Positions 1 to 7,077 of a DNA stretch of 9,248 nucleotides are shown one piece after another (position 1 is the stretch's first letter; the number at the start of each line of letters is the position of its first letter). The notes under the pieces are model-generated. The model was not told where the DNA came from, made no database searches, and saw nothing but the letters and a program-made list of their open reading frames with translations. Both the position numbers and the translations under genes were made by a program. This DNA is from Rhodospirillaceae bacterium (GTDB lineage Bacteria > Pseudomonadota > Alphaproteobacteria > SP197). The DNA is taken from assembly GCA_018700655.1 (NCBI GenBank), contig JABIUG010000399.1:1-9248 (forward strand), written 5' to 3'.

Positions 1-420
1 CTCCATCAGCCAGTCTTCTTTTTCTTTGTAGTGATTCATGTGTTCGTTCTGCACCAGGCTGACCTGTTCGACACCGCCGGCAACCGCGACATCGACCTGA
101 TCGACGATGATGCGGTGGGCGGCCGAGCTGATCGCCTGAAGCCCCGAGCTGCAGAAACGGTTGATCGTTGTTGCCGCCGTCGAGACCGGCAGGCCGGCAC
201 GAATGGTCGCCAGCCGAGCCATGTTGTGGCCGGTCGCGCCCTCGGGCAGGCCGCAGCCGATGATCACGTCTTCGACTTCGGTTCCCTCGACACCAGCGCG
301 TACGACGGCATGGCTGATCGCATGGCCGGTCAGCGTCGCGCCGTGTGTGTTGTTGAAGGCGCCGCGATAGGCCTTGCCGATCGGTGTGCGGGCGGTGGAA
401 ACGATGACAGCTTCGCGCAT
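1..420 (-). CDS. 3-ketoacyl-CoA thiolase (acetyl-CoA C-acyltransferase), N-terminal part, cut by window edge
   Basis: The frame is open from the ATG at 420 to the window edge, giving 140 residues of a protein that in this family is about 390-400 long. It begins MREAVIVSTARTPIGKAYRG, the usual thiolase opening. The nucleophilic cysteine is Cys90 in NRFCSSGLQA; this CSSGLQA form is typical of degradative (FadA/peroxisomal) thiolases rather than the CGSG form of biosynthetic acetoacetyl-CoA thiolases. GLPEGATGHNMAR (58-69) and AGGVEQVS further on also fit. The catalytic His and second Cys of the C-terminal half lie outside the window. Family role: CoA-dependent cleavage of 3-ketoacyl-CoA to acetyl-CoA and a shortened acyl-CoA, in the cytoplasm. 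The start is preceded by AGAGAGGA about 9 nt upstream. It lies 29 nt downstream of the hydratase/dehydrogenase gene, so it is probably co-transcribed with it as the last beta-oxidation step. Confidence 0.95.
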   Translation of the reverse strand, partial: MREAVIVSTARTPIGKAYRGAFNNTHGATLTGHAISHAVVRAGVEGTEVEDVIIGCGLPEGATGHNMARLATIRAGLPVSTAATTINRFCSSGLQAISSAAHRIIVDQVDVAVAGGVEQVSLVQNEHMNHYKEKEDWLME

Positions 421-449
421 GGTTCTTTTCCTCTCTCTGTCGCCTGGCC

Positions 450-2561
450 TCAGCCGGCGTTGTTCTTGTCGTAATCGTCGAAGGTCTTGCCTTCTTCGGC
501 CAGCTTCTTGAGCAGGGGCGAGGGCTTCCAGTGGTCAAAGCCCAGCGTCTCGTGATAGCGGCACACGGCCTCATAGACCTTGTCGAGGCCGACGGTGCCG
601 GCCCAGTGCATCGGGCCGCCACGCCAGCCGGGGAAGCCGTAGCCGTTGAGATAGACCAGATCGATATCACTGGCGCGCAGCGCATGGCCCTCGGCCAGGA
701 TATCGGCGCCGATGTTGACCAGCGGATAGAGGCAACGCTCCAGGATTTCCTGATCCTTGAAGGCTCGGTGTTCAAAGCCGAAATGGGCTGCGGCATCGGC
801 GGCAAGCTGATCGACCTCGGCGTCTGGCACCGGCCTGCGGCTGCCATCCTCATAGATGTAATAGCCGCGTTTGGTCTTCTGGCCATAGCGGCCCATCTCG
901 CAAAGTCGGTTGCTGACAAAGGCGCCGACTGAATCCGCGGCCGTGCCGCCACCGGCATCCTTGCGTTTGCTCCAGCCGATATCGAGGCCGGCCAGATCCA
1001 TCACTGCGAGCGGGCCCATCGCCATGCCATAACCGAACATCACGGTGTCGATCTGGAGCGGCTTGGCACCCTGTTCGACCATGATGCTGGCCTCGCCGAA
1101 GTAACCTTCGAGCATGCGGTTTCCGATGAAACCGTGACATACGCCGGTCACGATCGGCAGCTTTCGCATCCGCCGGCCGATATCCATGGTCGTCACCAGG
1201 TTCTCGTCGCTGACATTGTCGGTGCGCACCACTTCGACCAGGCGCATGACATTGGCGGGGCTGAAAAAGTGCGTGCCCAGAACGTGGCCATTGCGTCCGG
1301 GAATCGCTTCCGCGATCTCGTTGATGTCGAGATAGGAGGTGTTCGAAGTCAGGATTGCATCAGGTTTTGCGACCGCGTCGAGCTTGGTGAAGACTTCCTT
1401 TTTTACAGCCATCGTTTCGAACACGGCTTCGATGATCATGTCGGCATCGGCCAGGTCGTCCATCGAGGTCGTTGGCGTGATCGCGCCCAGGCAGGCATCC
1501 ATCTGTTCCTGGCTCATGCGGCCCTTGGCGACCGTCGCGGCATAGTTCTTGGCGATGATGCCCATGCCGCGATCGAGCGCTTCCTGGCTCTGCTCGATGA
1601 TCGTGACGGGAATACCGGCATTGACGAAGTTCATCGCAATGCCGCCGCCCATGGTGCCCGCACCCAACACGCCCGCCTTGGCGATCGTGCGCGGCTTCAC
1701 GTCCTTGCTGATGCCTGGAATCTTGTTGGCTGCGCGCTCGGCAAAAAAGACATGGCGCATGGCGACCGATTCCTCGGACTTCACGCATTCCTTGAAAATC
1801 TCGCGCTCACGTTTGACGCCGGCATCGAATTCCAGCTCGACTGCCGCCTCGACACATTCGATGCAGGCAAAGGGTGCGCGCATGCCGCGGGCCCGACGGG
1901 CGATTTCCTTGCGTTTGGCTTCGAAGATGCCGGGATCATCAAGCGTAAGTTCGATGTCGCGGGTCCGGCGGTGGTCGCCGCCCTGCGCACCCTTTTCGGT
2001 GGCAAAGGCCAGTGCGCCCTCCAGCAGGTCGCCGTCAATCACCTGATCGACAATCCCCATTGCGGCGGCCTTGGGCGCCTTGACCGGATTGCCCGAGACG
2101 ATCATGTCGAGTGCGTCGGACAGACCGGCAAGACGGGGCAGGCGCTGGGTGCCACCCGCACCCGGCGGGAAGCCCAGCTTGACCTCGGGCTGGCCCACAT
2201 TGGCGGTCGGCACGATGACGCGATAATGGCAGGCCATGGCCGTTTCCAGGCCACCGCCCAGAGCATGGCCGTGGATTGCCGCGATCACCGGCTTCGGGCT
2301 GGCTTCAAAGGCCGCGATGATATCGGCGAACGACTCTTCGCCATCGGGCCAGGGCAGGGAGAAATAACGGATATCGGCCCCGGCAATGAAGCCGCGCCCG
2401 CCGCCGATCAGCACGATCGCGCTGACCGTGTCATCCGCATTCGCCTGGGCGACGCCTTCGCAGATACCCTTGGGCACGCCGGGGCTCATGGCGTTGACCG
2501 GAGGATTGTTGACCGTCAGGACGGCGACCGTCCCGTGTTTCTCGTATCCAACCAGAGACAT
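450..2561 (-). CDS. Bifunctional enoyl-CoA hydratase / 3-hydroxyacyl-CoA dehydrogenase (FadB/FadJ/MFE-1-like)
   Basis: A 703-residue protein joining two beta-oxidation enzymes. Residues 1 to about 190 are a crotonase domain: oxyanion-hole segments FIAGADIRYF (58-67) and HALGGGLE (99-106), and the two acid/base glutamates Glu106 and Glu126 (GQPEVKLG). Residues from about 295 are a 3-hydroxyacyl-CoA dehydrogenase: NAD-binding GAGTMG (300-305), Ser406 in TSNTS, His431 in THFFSP and Glu443 in MRLVEVV, a 12-residue His-Glu spacing as in known HADs. Two C-terminal HAD domains follow (GFIGNRM at 478, GYGFPGWRGGPM at 640). All catalytic residues are present, so both activities are expected. Wording such as NPPVNAMS and GHALGGGLETAMACHYR resembles peroxisomal MFE-1 more than E. 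coli FadB. I chose the ATG at 2561, with GGGAG five nt upstream; the frame stays open to 2603, but the 14 extra residues match nothing known and lack support. It sits between the dehydrogenase and thiolase genes. Confidence 0.95.
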   Translation of the reverse strand: MSLVGYEKHGTVAVLTVNNPPVNAMSPGVPKGICEGVAQANADDTVSAIVLIGGGRGFIAGADIRYFSLPWPDGEESFADIIAAFEASPKPVIAAIHGHALGGGLETAMACHYRVIVPTANVGQPEVKLGFPPGAGGTQRLPRLAGLSDALDMIVSGNPVKAPKAAAMGIVDQVIDGDLLEGALAFATEKGAQGGDHRRTRDIELTLDDPGIFEAKRKEIARRARGMRAPFACIECVEAAVELEFDAGVKREREIFKECVKSEESVAMRHVFFAERAANKIPGISKDVKPRTIAKAGVLGAGTMGGGIAMNFVNAGIPVTIIEQSQEALDRGMGIIAKNYAATVAKGRMSQEQMDACLGAITPTTSMDDLADADMIIEAVFETMAVKKEVFTKLDAVAKPDAILTSNTSYLDINEIAEAIPGRNGHVLGTHFFSPANVMRLVEVVRTDNVSDENLVTTMDIGRRMRKLPIVTGVCHGFIGNRMLEGYFGEASIMVEQGAKPLQIDTVMFGYGMAMGPLAVMDLAGLDIGWSKRKDAGGGTAADSVGAFVSNRLCEMGRYGQKTKRGYYIYEDGSRRPVPDAEVDQLAADAAAHFGFEHRAFKDQEILERCLYPLVNIGADILAEGHALRASDIDLVYLNGYGFPGWRGGPMHWAGTVGLDKVYEAVCRYHETLGFDHWKPSPLLKKLAEEGKTFDDYDKNNAG

Positions 2562-2566
2562 CGTTT

Positions 2567-2571
2567 CTCCC
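2567..2571 (-). promoter_or_regulatory. Ribosome binding site deciding the start of the bifunctional enzyme
   Basis: On the minus strand GGGAG is followed by a 5-nt spacer and ATG at 2561. It favours this start over the more upstream in-frame ATG at 2603. Confidence 0.65.
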
Positions 2572-2656
2572 GCACTTGCGAAGTGAATTGTTGCGCTGCA
2601 CAACGCTAGACCGGAGGCAGCGAGTGGATCAATCGAAAAGGGTCCACCGTGCCGAT

Positions 2657-3865
2657 TTAGCCGTCCTTGTGTTTCGCCAGTTCGATCTTCGAAATCACGC
2701 CACGATGCACTTCATCGGGGCCGTCGGCGAAGCGGATGGTGCGTGCGTGCATCCAGGCATGCGCCAGGATGGTGTCCTGGCTGATGCCCATGGCGCCATG
2801 TGCCTGAATGGCACGATCGGCGACGCGCTGGCACAGGTTGGGGGCCACGACCTTGATCGCCGAGATCTCGCTTTTGGCCTCCTTGTTGCCGACGCGGTCC
2901 ATCATGTCTGCGGCGCGCAGCACGAGCAGGCGGGCGCTGTCGATTTCGATCCGGCTGTCGGCGATGTCGGCACGGATGTTGTCGCGTGTCGCGAGTGGGC
3001 GGCCAAAGGCGACGCGCTCCTGCACACGCCGGCACATCATTTCCAGGCAACGTTCACTCATGCCGATCAGGCGCATGCAGTGATGGATGCGGCCTGGGCC
3101 AAGGCGGCCCTGGGCAATCTCGAAACCGCGACCTTCGCCCAGCAGCAGGTTCGATGCTGGGACCTTCACATTCTCGAAGGTGATTTCCATGTGGCCGTGG
3201 GGCGCATGGTCGTTGCCGAAGACCTCCATGGGCCGCACGACGGTGACGCCGGGCGTATCCATCGGCACCAGGATCATCGATTGCTGCTGGTGGCGGTCGG
3301 CCTCGGGGTCGGTCTTGCCCATCACGATCAGGATCTTGCAACGGGGATCACCGGCGCCGGAAATGTACCACTTGCGCCCGTTGATCGTGTAGCCGTTGCC
3401 TTCCTGGACGATGCTGGTCTTGATGTTGGTTGCGTCAGATGAGGCGACCTCAGGTTCGGTCATAGCGAAGGCCGAGCGAATCTCTCCGGCCAGCAGTGGC
3501 TTTAGCCATTCGTCCTTGTGTTCTTGCGATCCGTAACGTTCCAGCACTTCCATGTTGCCGGTATCGGGTGCTGCACAGTTGAAGGCTTCCGGCCCGATCG
3601 GGCTGCGGCCCATCAATTCGCACAGGGGAGCGTATTCCAGGTTCGAAAGCCCGAAACCGGCCTCGCTGTCGGGCAGGAACATGTTCCAGAGCCTTTCGGC
3701 GCGCGCCTTTTCCTTGAGTTCCTCGATAACAGGCGGTGCCTGGGTCCAGCCAAACTCCTTCACCTGCTCCTCATAGAGATGCTCGTTGGGAAAGATGTGT
3801 GCGTCCATGAAGGCCGATACACGGGCCATCAGCGCGTTGACGTGATCGGGGTGGTCAAAATCCAT
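2657..3865 (-). CDS. Acyl-CoA dehydrogenase, ACAD10/ACAD11-like
   Basis: FAD enzyme that introduces the trans-2 double bond into acyl-CoA and passes electrons to ETF; cytoplasmic. With the start used here it has 402 residues, normal for the family. Visible blocks are a helical N-terminal domain opening MDFDHPDHVNALMARVSAF, the flavin/substrate motif FAMTEPEVASSDAT (133-146), the beta domain with WYISGAGDPRC (166 on), RLGPGRIHHCMRLIGMSER (254-272), and the C-terminal helical domain with QAHGAMGISQ and DGPDEVH (381-387). The last motif marks the ACAD10/11 group and places Asp381 where MCAD has its catalytic Glu. The start is uncertain: the frame extends to ATGs at 3901, 3910 and 3934. I chose 3865 because relatives begin MDF and GGGA lies 9 nt upstream. 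The 3901 start also has a GGGGGA, but it sits in a hairpin. Second gene of the beta-oxidation cluster, after the synthetase. Confidence 0.93.
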   Translation of the reverse strand: MDFDHPDHVNALMARVSAFMDAHIFPNEHLYEEQVKEFGWTQAPPVIEELKEKARAERLWNMFLPDSEAGFGLSNLEYAPLCELMGRSPIGPEAFNCAAPDTGNMEVLERYGSQEHKDEWLKPLLAGEIRSAFAMTEPEVASSDATNIKTSIVQEGNGYTINGRKWYISGAGDPRCKILIVMGKTDPEADRHQQQSMILVPMDTPGVTVVRPMEVFGNDHAPHGHMEITFENVKVPASNLLLGEGRGFEIAQGRLGPGRIHHCMRLIGMSERCLEMMCRRVQERVAFGRPLATRDNIRADIADSRIEIDSARLLVLRAADMMDRVGNKEAKSEISAIKVVAPNLCQRVADRAIQAHGAMGISQDTILAHAWMHARTIRFADGPDEVHRGVISKIELAKHKDG

Positions 3866-3909
3866 GGCGGTTGATCCCACGTGTTGGTTGTTTGGCGTCA
3901 TCTTAGTCA

Positions 3910-3925
3910 TCCCCCGTGAGGGGGA
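3910..3925 (-). repeat. Short GC-rich hairpin between the synthetase and dehydrogenase genes
   Basis: On the transcribed (minus) strand TCCCCC-TCAC-GGGGGA forms a perfect 6-bp stem with a 4-nt loop. It lies after the synthetase stop (3960) and covers the only Shine-Dalgarno-like run for the dehydrogenase start at 3901, as well as abutting the ATG at 3910. No T-run follows, so it does not look like an intrinsic terminator. It may instead stabilise the mRNA, limit translation from the upstream starts, or be a dispersed intergenic palindrome. The stem is seen; the role is not known. Confidence 0.5.
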
Positions 3926-3959
3926 AAGGGACATGTTGTTGCGACGGGCGCGTTACCGG

Positions 3960-5594
3960 TCACACGGTCGATAACACGTGGTCCTTGAAGCGTTCGCGCA
4001 GTTGCAGCTTTGAAACCTTGCCGGTTGCGGTGTGGGGCAGTTCGTCGACAAAGGCGATGTCATCGGGCATCCACCAGCTCACGATCTTGTCGGCCAGATG
4101 CGCGCGCAATTCGTTGGCGCTGGGCTGTTTGCCTTCATGGGCCACGATCACCAGCATCGGGCGTTCCTGCCACTTGGGATGCGGCATCGCGATGGCAGCA
4201 GCCTCGGCGACACCGGGATGGCTCATGACCTCGTTTTCGAGGTCGATCGAGCTGATCCATTCGCCGCCGGATTTGATCAAGTCCTTGGTCCGGTCGGTGA
4301 TCTGCAGCAGGCCGGCGTCGGTCAGGGTGGCGACGTCTCCAGTGCGGAACCAGCCGTCATCGGTCATCGCGGCGGCGGTCGCTTCGGCATCGTTGTAGTA
4401 GCCGTTGATGACCCAGGGTCCCCGGCACTGCAGTTCACCCGGCGTGTCGCCGTCATGGGGCAGAATTCCGCCGTCCTCATCGACCAGACGCAGGTCGACG
4501 CCGAAGAACTTGCGTTCGCGCAGTTTGAGTTCGTGACGGGCATCGTCTTCCAGCCCGTCCATTTCGGGCCCCTCTGCACCGGCACAACAGACCGGGCTGG
4601 TCTCGGTCATGCCCCAGCCCTGCACAACGTTGAGCCCGAATTCCTCCTCGTAAGCCTTGATCATGGAGAGCGGGATGGCTGCACCACCACTGACCAGGTG
4701 CGTGAGGTGTGTGAACCGTTTGCCGGTCTCGCGCAGATGGGTCAGCAAACCCATCCAGATGGTCGGTACACCAAGGGTCAGGGTGACGCCCTCGTCCTCC
4801 ATCAGTTCGAACAGGCTTTCGCCGTCGAGTTTCGGGCCGGGCATGACCAGCTTGGTGCCGGCAATTGGTGCGGCATAAGGTTGGCCCCAGGCCTGAACAT
4901 GGAACATCGGAACGACCGGTAACACGGCCTTGCCGATGCCATAGGGCAGTACGGCGGGGGCGAGCAGGCCAAAGGCATGCAACACCGTCGAGCGGTGACT
5001 GTAGAGCGAGCCCTTGGGATTTCCCGTGGTGCCCGAGGTGTAACACATGGCCGAAGCGGCACGCTCATCCAGTTCGGGCCAGTCGTATGTTTCAGGCTGG
5101 CCTTCCAGAAGCTCCTCATAACAGTGCACGTTGGCGAGCTTTGTTTCGGGCATGTGCGCGCGATCGGTCATCACGATGACCGCCTTCACGCCCGGGAAGC
5201 GGCCGTCCATCTTCTCGACCAGCGGCAGTAGATTGGCATCGACGAAAATTACGCGGTCGTCGGCATGGTTCACGATGTATTCGAGTTGATCCTCGAACAG
5301 GCGCGGATTGATCGTGTGGCACACCGCACCGATGCCGGAGACTCCATAATAAAGCTCGAAATGGCGGTAGGTGTTCCACGCGATCGTAGCGACGCGGTCG
5401 CCTTCCTCGATGCCGAGGCCTTTCAGTGCATGCGCGAGCTGCGCGGTGCGTTTGAAGGCGTCGCGATAACCGTAGCGATGCACCGGTCCCTCGACCGTGC
5501 GCGAAACGATCTCGATGGCCGGGTAGGTTTCAGCCGCATGTTTCAGAATATCGATGATCAGCAGCGACCGATCCATCATCTGGCCTTCAAGCAT
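3960..5594 (-). CDS. AlkK-like medium/long-chain fatty acid-CoA ligase (AMP-forming)
   Basis: ATP-dependent activation of a free fatty acid to acyl-CoA through an acyl-adenylate; the entry step for the cluster. The 544 residues are typical of the family. ANL-superfamily motifs are intact: P-loop YTSGTTGNPKG (185-195), HVQAWGQPY (232-240), adenine-binding GWGMTETSP (326-334), TGD (418-420), hinge Asp434-Arg435, KSGGEWIS (441-448), and the C-terminal catalytic Lys526 in TATGKVSK. The opening MLEGQMM and the block ATIAWNTYRHFELYYGVSG (69-87) followed by CHTINPRLF closely resemble AlkK of Pseudomonas alkane degradation as I recall it, suggesting medium-chain substrates (inference). The frame is open to 5873, but that extension is low-complexity shadow of the divergent gene; the ATG at 5594 has GGGAG six nt upstream and matches the family start. 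An alternative start at 5579 (MMDRS) is possible. First gene of the probable operon. Confidence 0.94.
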   Translation of the reverse strand: MLEGQMMDRSLLIIDILKHAAETYPAIEIVSRTVEGPVHRYGYRDAFKRTAQLAHALKGLGIEEGDRVATIAWNTYRHFELYYGVSGIGAVCHTINPRLFEDQLEYIVNHADDRVIFVDANLLPLVEKMDGRFPGVKAVIVMTDRAHMPETKLANVHCYEELLEGQPETYDWPELDERAASAMCYTSGTTGNPKGSLYSHRSTVLHAFGLLAPAVLPYGIGKAVLPVVPMFHVQAWGQPYAAPIAGTKLVMPGPKLDGESLFELMEDEGVTLTLGVPTIWMGLLTHLRETGKRFTHLTHLVSGGAAIPLSMIKAYEEEFGLNVVQGWGMTETSPVCCAGAEGPEMDGLEDDARHELKLRERKFFGVDLRLVDEDGGILPHDGDTPGELQCRGPWVINGYYNDAEATAAAMTDDGWFRTGDVATLTDAGLLQITDRTKDLIKSGGEWISSIDLENEVMSHPGVAEAAAIAMPHPKWQERPMLVIVAHEGKQPSANELRAHLADKIVSWWMPDDIAFVDELPHTATGKVSKLQLRERFKDHVLSTV

Positions 5595-5600
5595 ACTCGT

Positions 5601-5605
5601 CTCCC
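5601..5605 (-). promoter_or_regulatory. Ribosome binding site of the acyl-CoA synthetase
   Basis: GGGAG on the minus strand, 6 nt before the ATG at 5594. It supports this start against the long upstream extension of the frame to 5873. Confidence 0.65.
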
Positions 5606-5630
5606 GGTGACATGGCCCCTTGTTGGAGTA

Positions 5631-5659
5631 ATCATAGCGCCTGGACTGTAGGGTGCCAG
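5631..5659 (-). promoter_or_regulatory. Candidate sigma70-type promoter of the beta-oxidation operon
   Basis: Reading the minus strand, CTGGCA (5659-5654; four of six matches to TTGACA) is followed by exactly 17 nt and TATGAT (5636-5631; five of six matches to TATAAT). Transcription would start near 5624, leaving a leader of about 30 nt that contains the GGGAG ribosome binding site of the synthetase. It lies in the 109-nt divergent intergenic region, where a promoter is expected. Judged by eye only. The opposite strand has no equally good match for the oxidase gene. Confidence 0.45.
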
Positions 5660-5688
5660 CGCGGAACGCATCGTGCGGCACGCCGAGC

Positions 5689-5698
5689 AGGAGGAGGG
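5689..5698 (+). promoter_or_regulatory. Strong ribosome binding site of the FAD oxidase
   Basis: AGGAGGAGGG, a doubled Shine-Dalgarno sequence, ends 5 nt before the ATG at 5704. It decides the start against the in-frame GTG at 5653. Confidence 0.8.
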
Positions 5699-5703
5699 CT
5701 GAT

Positions 5704-7005
5704 ATGGCCGACATCTTTGCTGAAGGTTTCAAGGAAACGCCGTACTGGTGGGACTTGGCGCCCCACGACGAAACTGACGAACAGGTTCCGCCATCCCAGG
5801 CTGACGTCGTCGTGATCGGTTCAGGCAATGTCGGGCTCTCCTGTGCCCTTTCGTTGTCACGGCTGGGTCGCAAGACCGTTGTGTTGGATTCCGAAGAGGT
5901 GGGTTATGGCGCCAGCACCCGCAATGCCGGTTATCTGGGGCGCGGTCTGGCCTTCAAATACAGCGATCTCGTCTCCAAGCTTGGGCGCGAAGATGCTACA
6001 AAGCTCGCCACGGTGGCGGTGGCGGCGCACGATTACACCGCCGCCTTGATCCGTGACGAGCAGATCACCTGCGCCTATCGCGACACCGGCAGGTTCCTCG
6101 CCGCGCCTTCAAAGCGTTCCTACGACAAGCTCGCCAAAGACCTCGACCTGATGCTGGCCCACGGTGTTCCGATTGATGCCGAGATGATTCCGCGTGAACG
6201 TCAGCACGAAGAGATCGCCAGCGTCGTCTATCACGGCGGCCAGCTTCTGCGCGGCAACGGCATCATGCACCCCGGCCTCTATCACAAGGGCCTGGTCGAG
6301 CAGGTCCGCGCCCAGGGTGCTGATGTGATCGGGTTCTGCCCGGTCACGGCGGTCGACAGGCAGGGCGCAGGCTTTGTTGTGACGACGCCAAAGGGCAAGA
6401 TCACCGCCGGTGACGTTTTCGTGGCGACCAACGGCCACACGCCCAAGGCATTTCCCTGGCAACGCCGTCGCGTCGTGCCGGCCTCTGCCTTCATGATCGC
6501 GACCGAGGCCCTGTCGCCCGAGATGATGACAGCGGTTATGCCCGGCGGCCGACCTCTGCTGGAAAACCGCAACACACCGCTCTGGATCCGGCCGAACGAA
6601 GACGGCACCCGCATCCTGTTTGGCGGCACGACGGGCGAAGAGAACGCGCTCAACCTGAAAGCGCAGAGCCTCTACAGCGAGATGACCCGCGTTGCGCCCA
6701 TGCTTGACGGGGTCAAGCTCACCCATTGCTGGACCGGAAAGGTCGCGATGAGTTTCGACTGGCTGCCCCATACCGGCACCCACGAAGGCATCCACTATGC
6801 CATGGGCTGGTGCGCCACCGGTGTACCGATGGGAACCTATCTGGGCCACCAGACCGCCTTGCGTATCGTTGGTGATCCCGCGTCGGTCACCGCACTCGAC
6901 GACCGGCCGTTTCCGACCAGGCCATTTTACACCGGCAATCCCTGGTTCCTGCCTCTGGCCATCGCATGGCTGAAATGGCAAGACCGCAGGATGATGCGGG
7001 AGTGA
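5704..7005 (+). CDS. FAD-dependent oxidoreductase, DAO fold (amine/amino-acid oxidase, OrdL/PuuB-like)
   Basis: A 433-residue flavoprotein of the D-amino-acid oxidase superfamily, which oxidises C-N bonds of amino acids or amines with FAD. Residues 31-62 are the Rossmann unit: VVVIGSGNVG with GSGNVG at 39-44, and Asp62 at the end of strand 2 where the FAD ribose is bound. Next comes GASTRNAGYLGRG (69-81), the GAS-x-RNAG block common in OrdL, PuuB and related oxidases. The C-terminal FAD-contact segment reads SFDWLPHTG, then GIHYAMGWCATGVPMGTYLG. The N-terminal leader ETPYWWDLAP before the Rossmann fold is also usual in this group, which often acts on polyamine- or amino-acid-derived amines. 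No signal peptide, so cytoplasmic. The substrate cannot be read from the sequence. It is divergent from the acyl-CoA synthetase and 72 nt upstream of an amidohydrolase on the same strand, so the two are probably co-expressed. Alternatives are a sarcosine or gamma-glutamylputrescine type oxidase. Confidence 0.9.
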   Translation: MADIFAEGFKETPYWWDLAPHDETDEQVPPSQADVVVIGSGNVGLSCALSLSRLGRKTVVLDSEEVGYGASTRNAGYLGRGLAFKYSDLVSKLGREDATKLATVAVAAHDYTAALIRDEQITCAYRDTGRFLAAPSKRSYDKLAKDLDLMLAHGVPIDAEMIPRERQHEEIASVVYHGGQLLRGNGIMHPGLYHKGLVEQVRAQGADVIGFCPVTAVDRQGAGFVVTTPKGKITAGDVFVATNGHTPKAFPWQRRRVVPASAFMIATEALSPEMMTAVMPGGRPLLENRNTPLWIRPNEDGTRILFGGTTGEENALNLKAQSLYSEMTRVAPMLDGVKLTHCWTGKVAMSFDWLPHTGTHEGIHYAMGWCATGVPMGTYLGHQTALRIVGDPASVTALDDRPFPTRPFYTGNPWFLPLAIAWLKWQDRRMMRE

Positions 7006-7077
7006 GAGGCTCCAGTGGCGGGGCTGACAAGCCGGATGTTTCAAGTACTCTCTCGTGACCAGTGAGGGGCAACGGAT

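Noticed and set aside
1134..2609. A 491-codon open frame on the plus strand opposite the bifunctional beta-oxidation gene.
   Set aside because: It is a shadow of a well-supported gene; its translation has a composition typical of antisense frames and no known motif. The same holds for the plus-strand frames at 2576-3442 and 4032-4922.
2617..2650. Imperfect stem (TGGACC / GATCCA, one G-T pair, 10-nt loop) after the dehydrogenase stop as a possible terminator.
   Set aside because: Weak stem without a following T-run, and it lies inside a probable operon.
5595..5873. N-terminal extension of the acyl-CoA synthetase frame by 93 residues.
   Set aside because: It would overlap the start of the divergent oxidase, matches no family sequence, and the ATG at 5594 has its own ribosome binding site and fits the AlkK start.
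7024..7051. Possible promoter before the amidohydrolase: CTGACA, 16 nt, TACTCT.
   Set aside because: The -35 match is good, but the -10 matches only three of six bases; too weak to list, and co-transcription with the oxidase is as likely.
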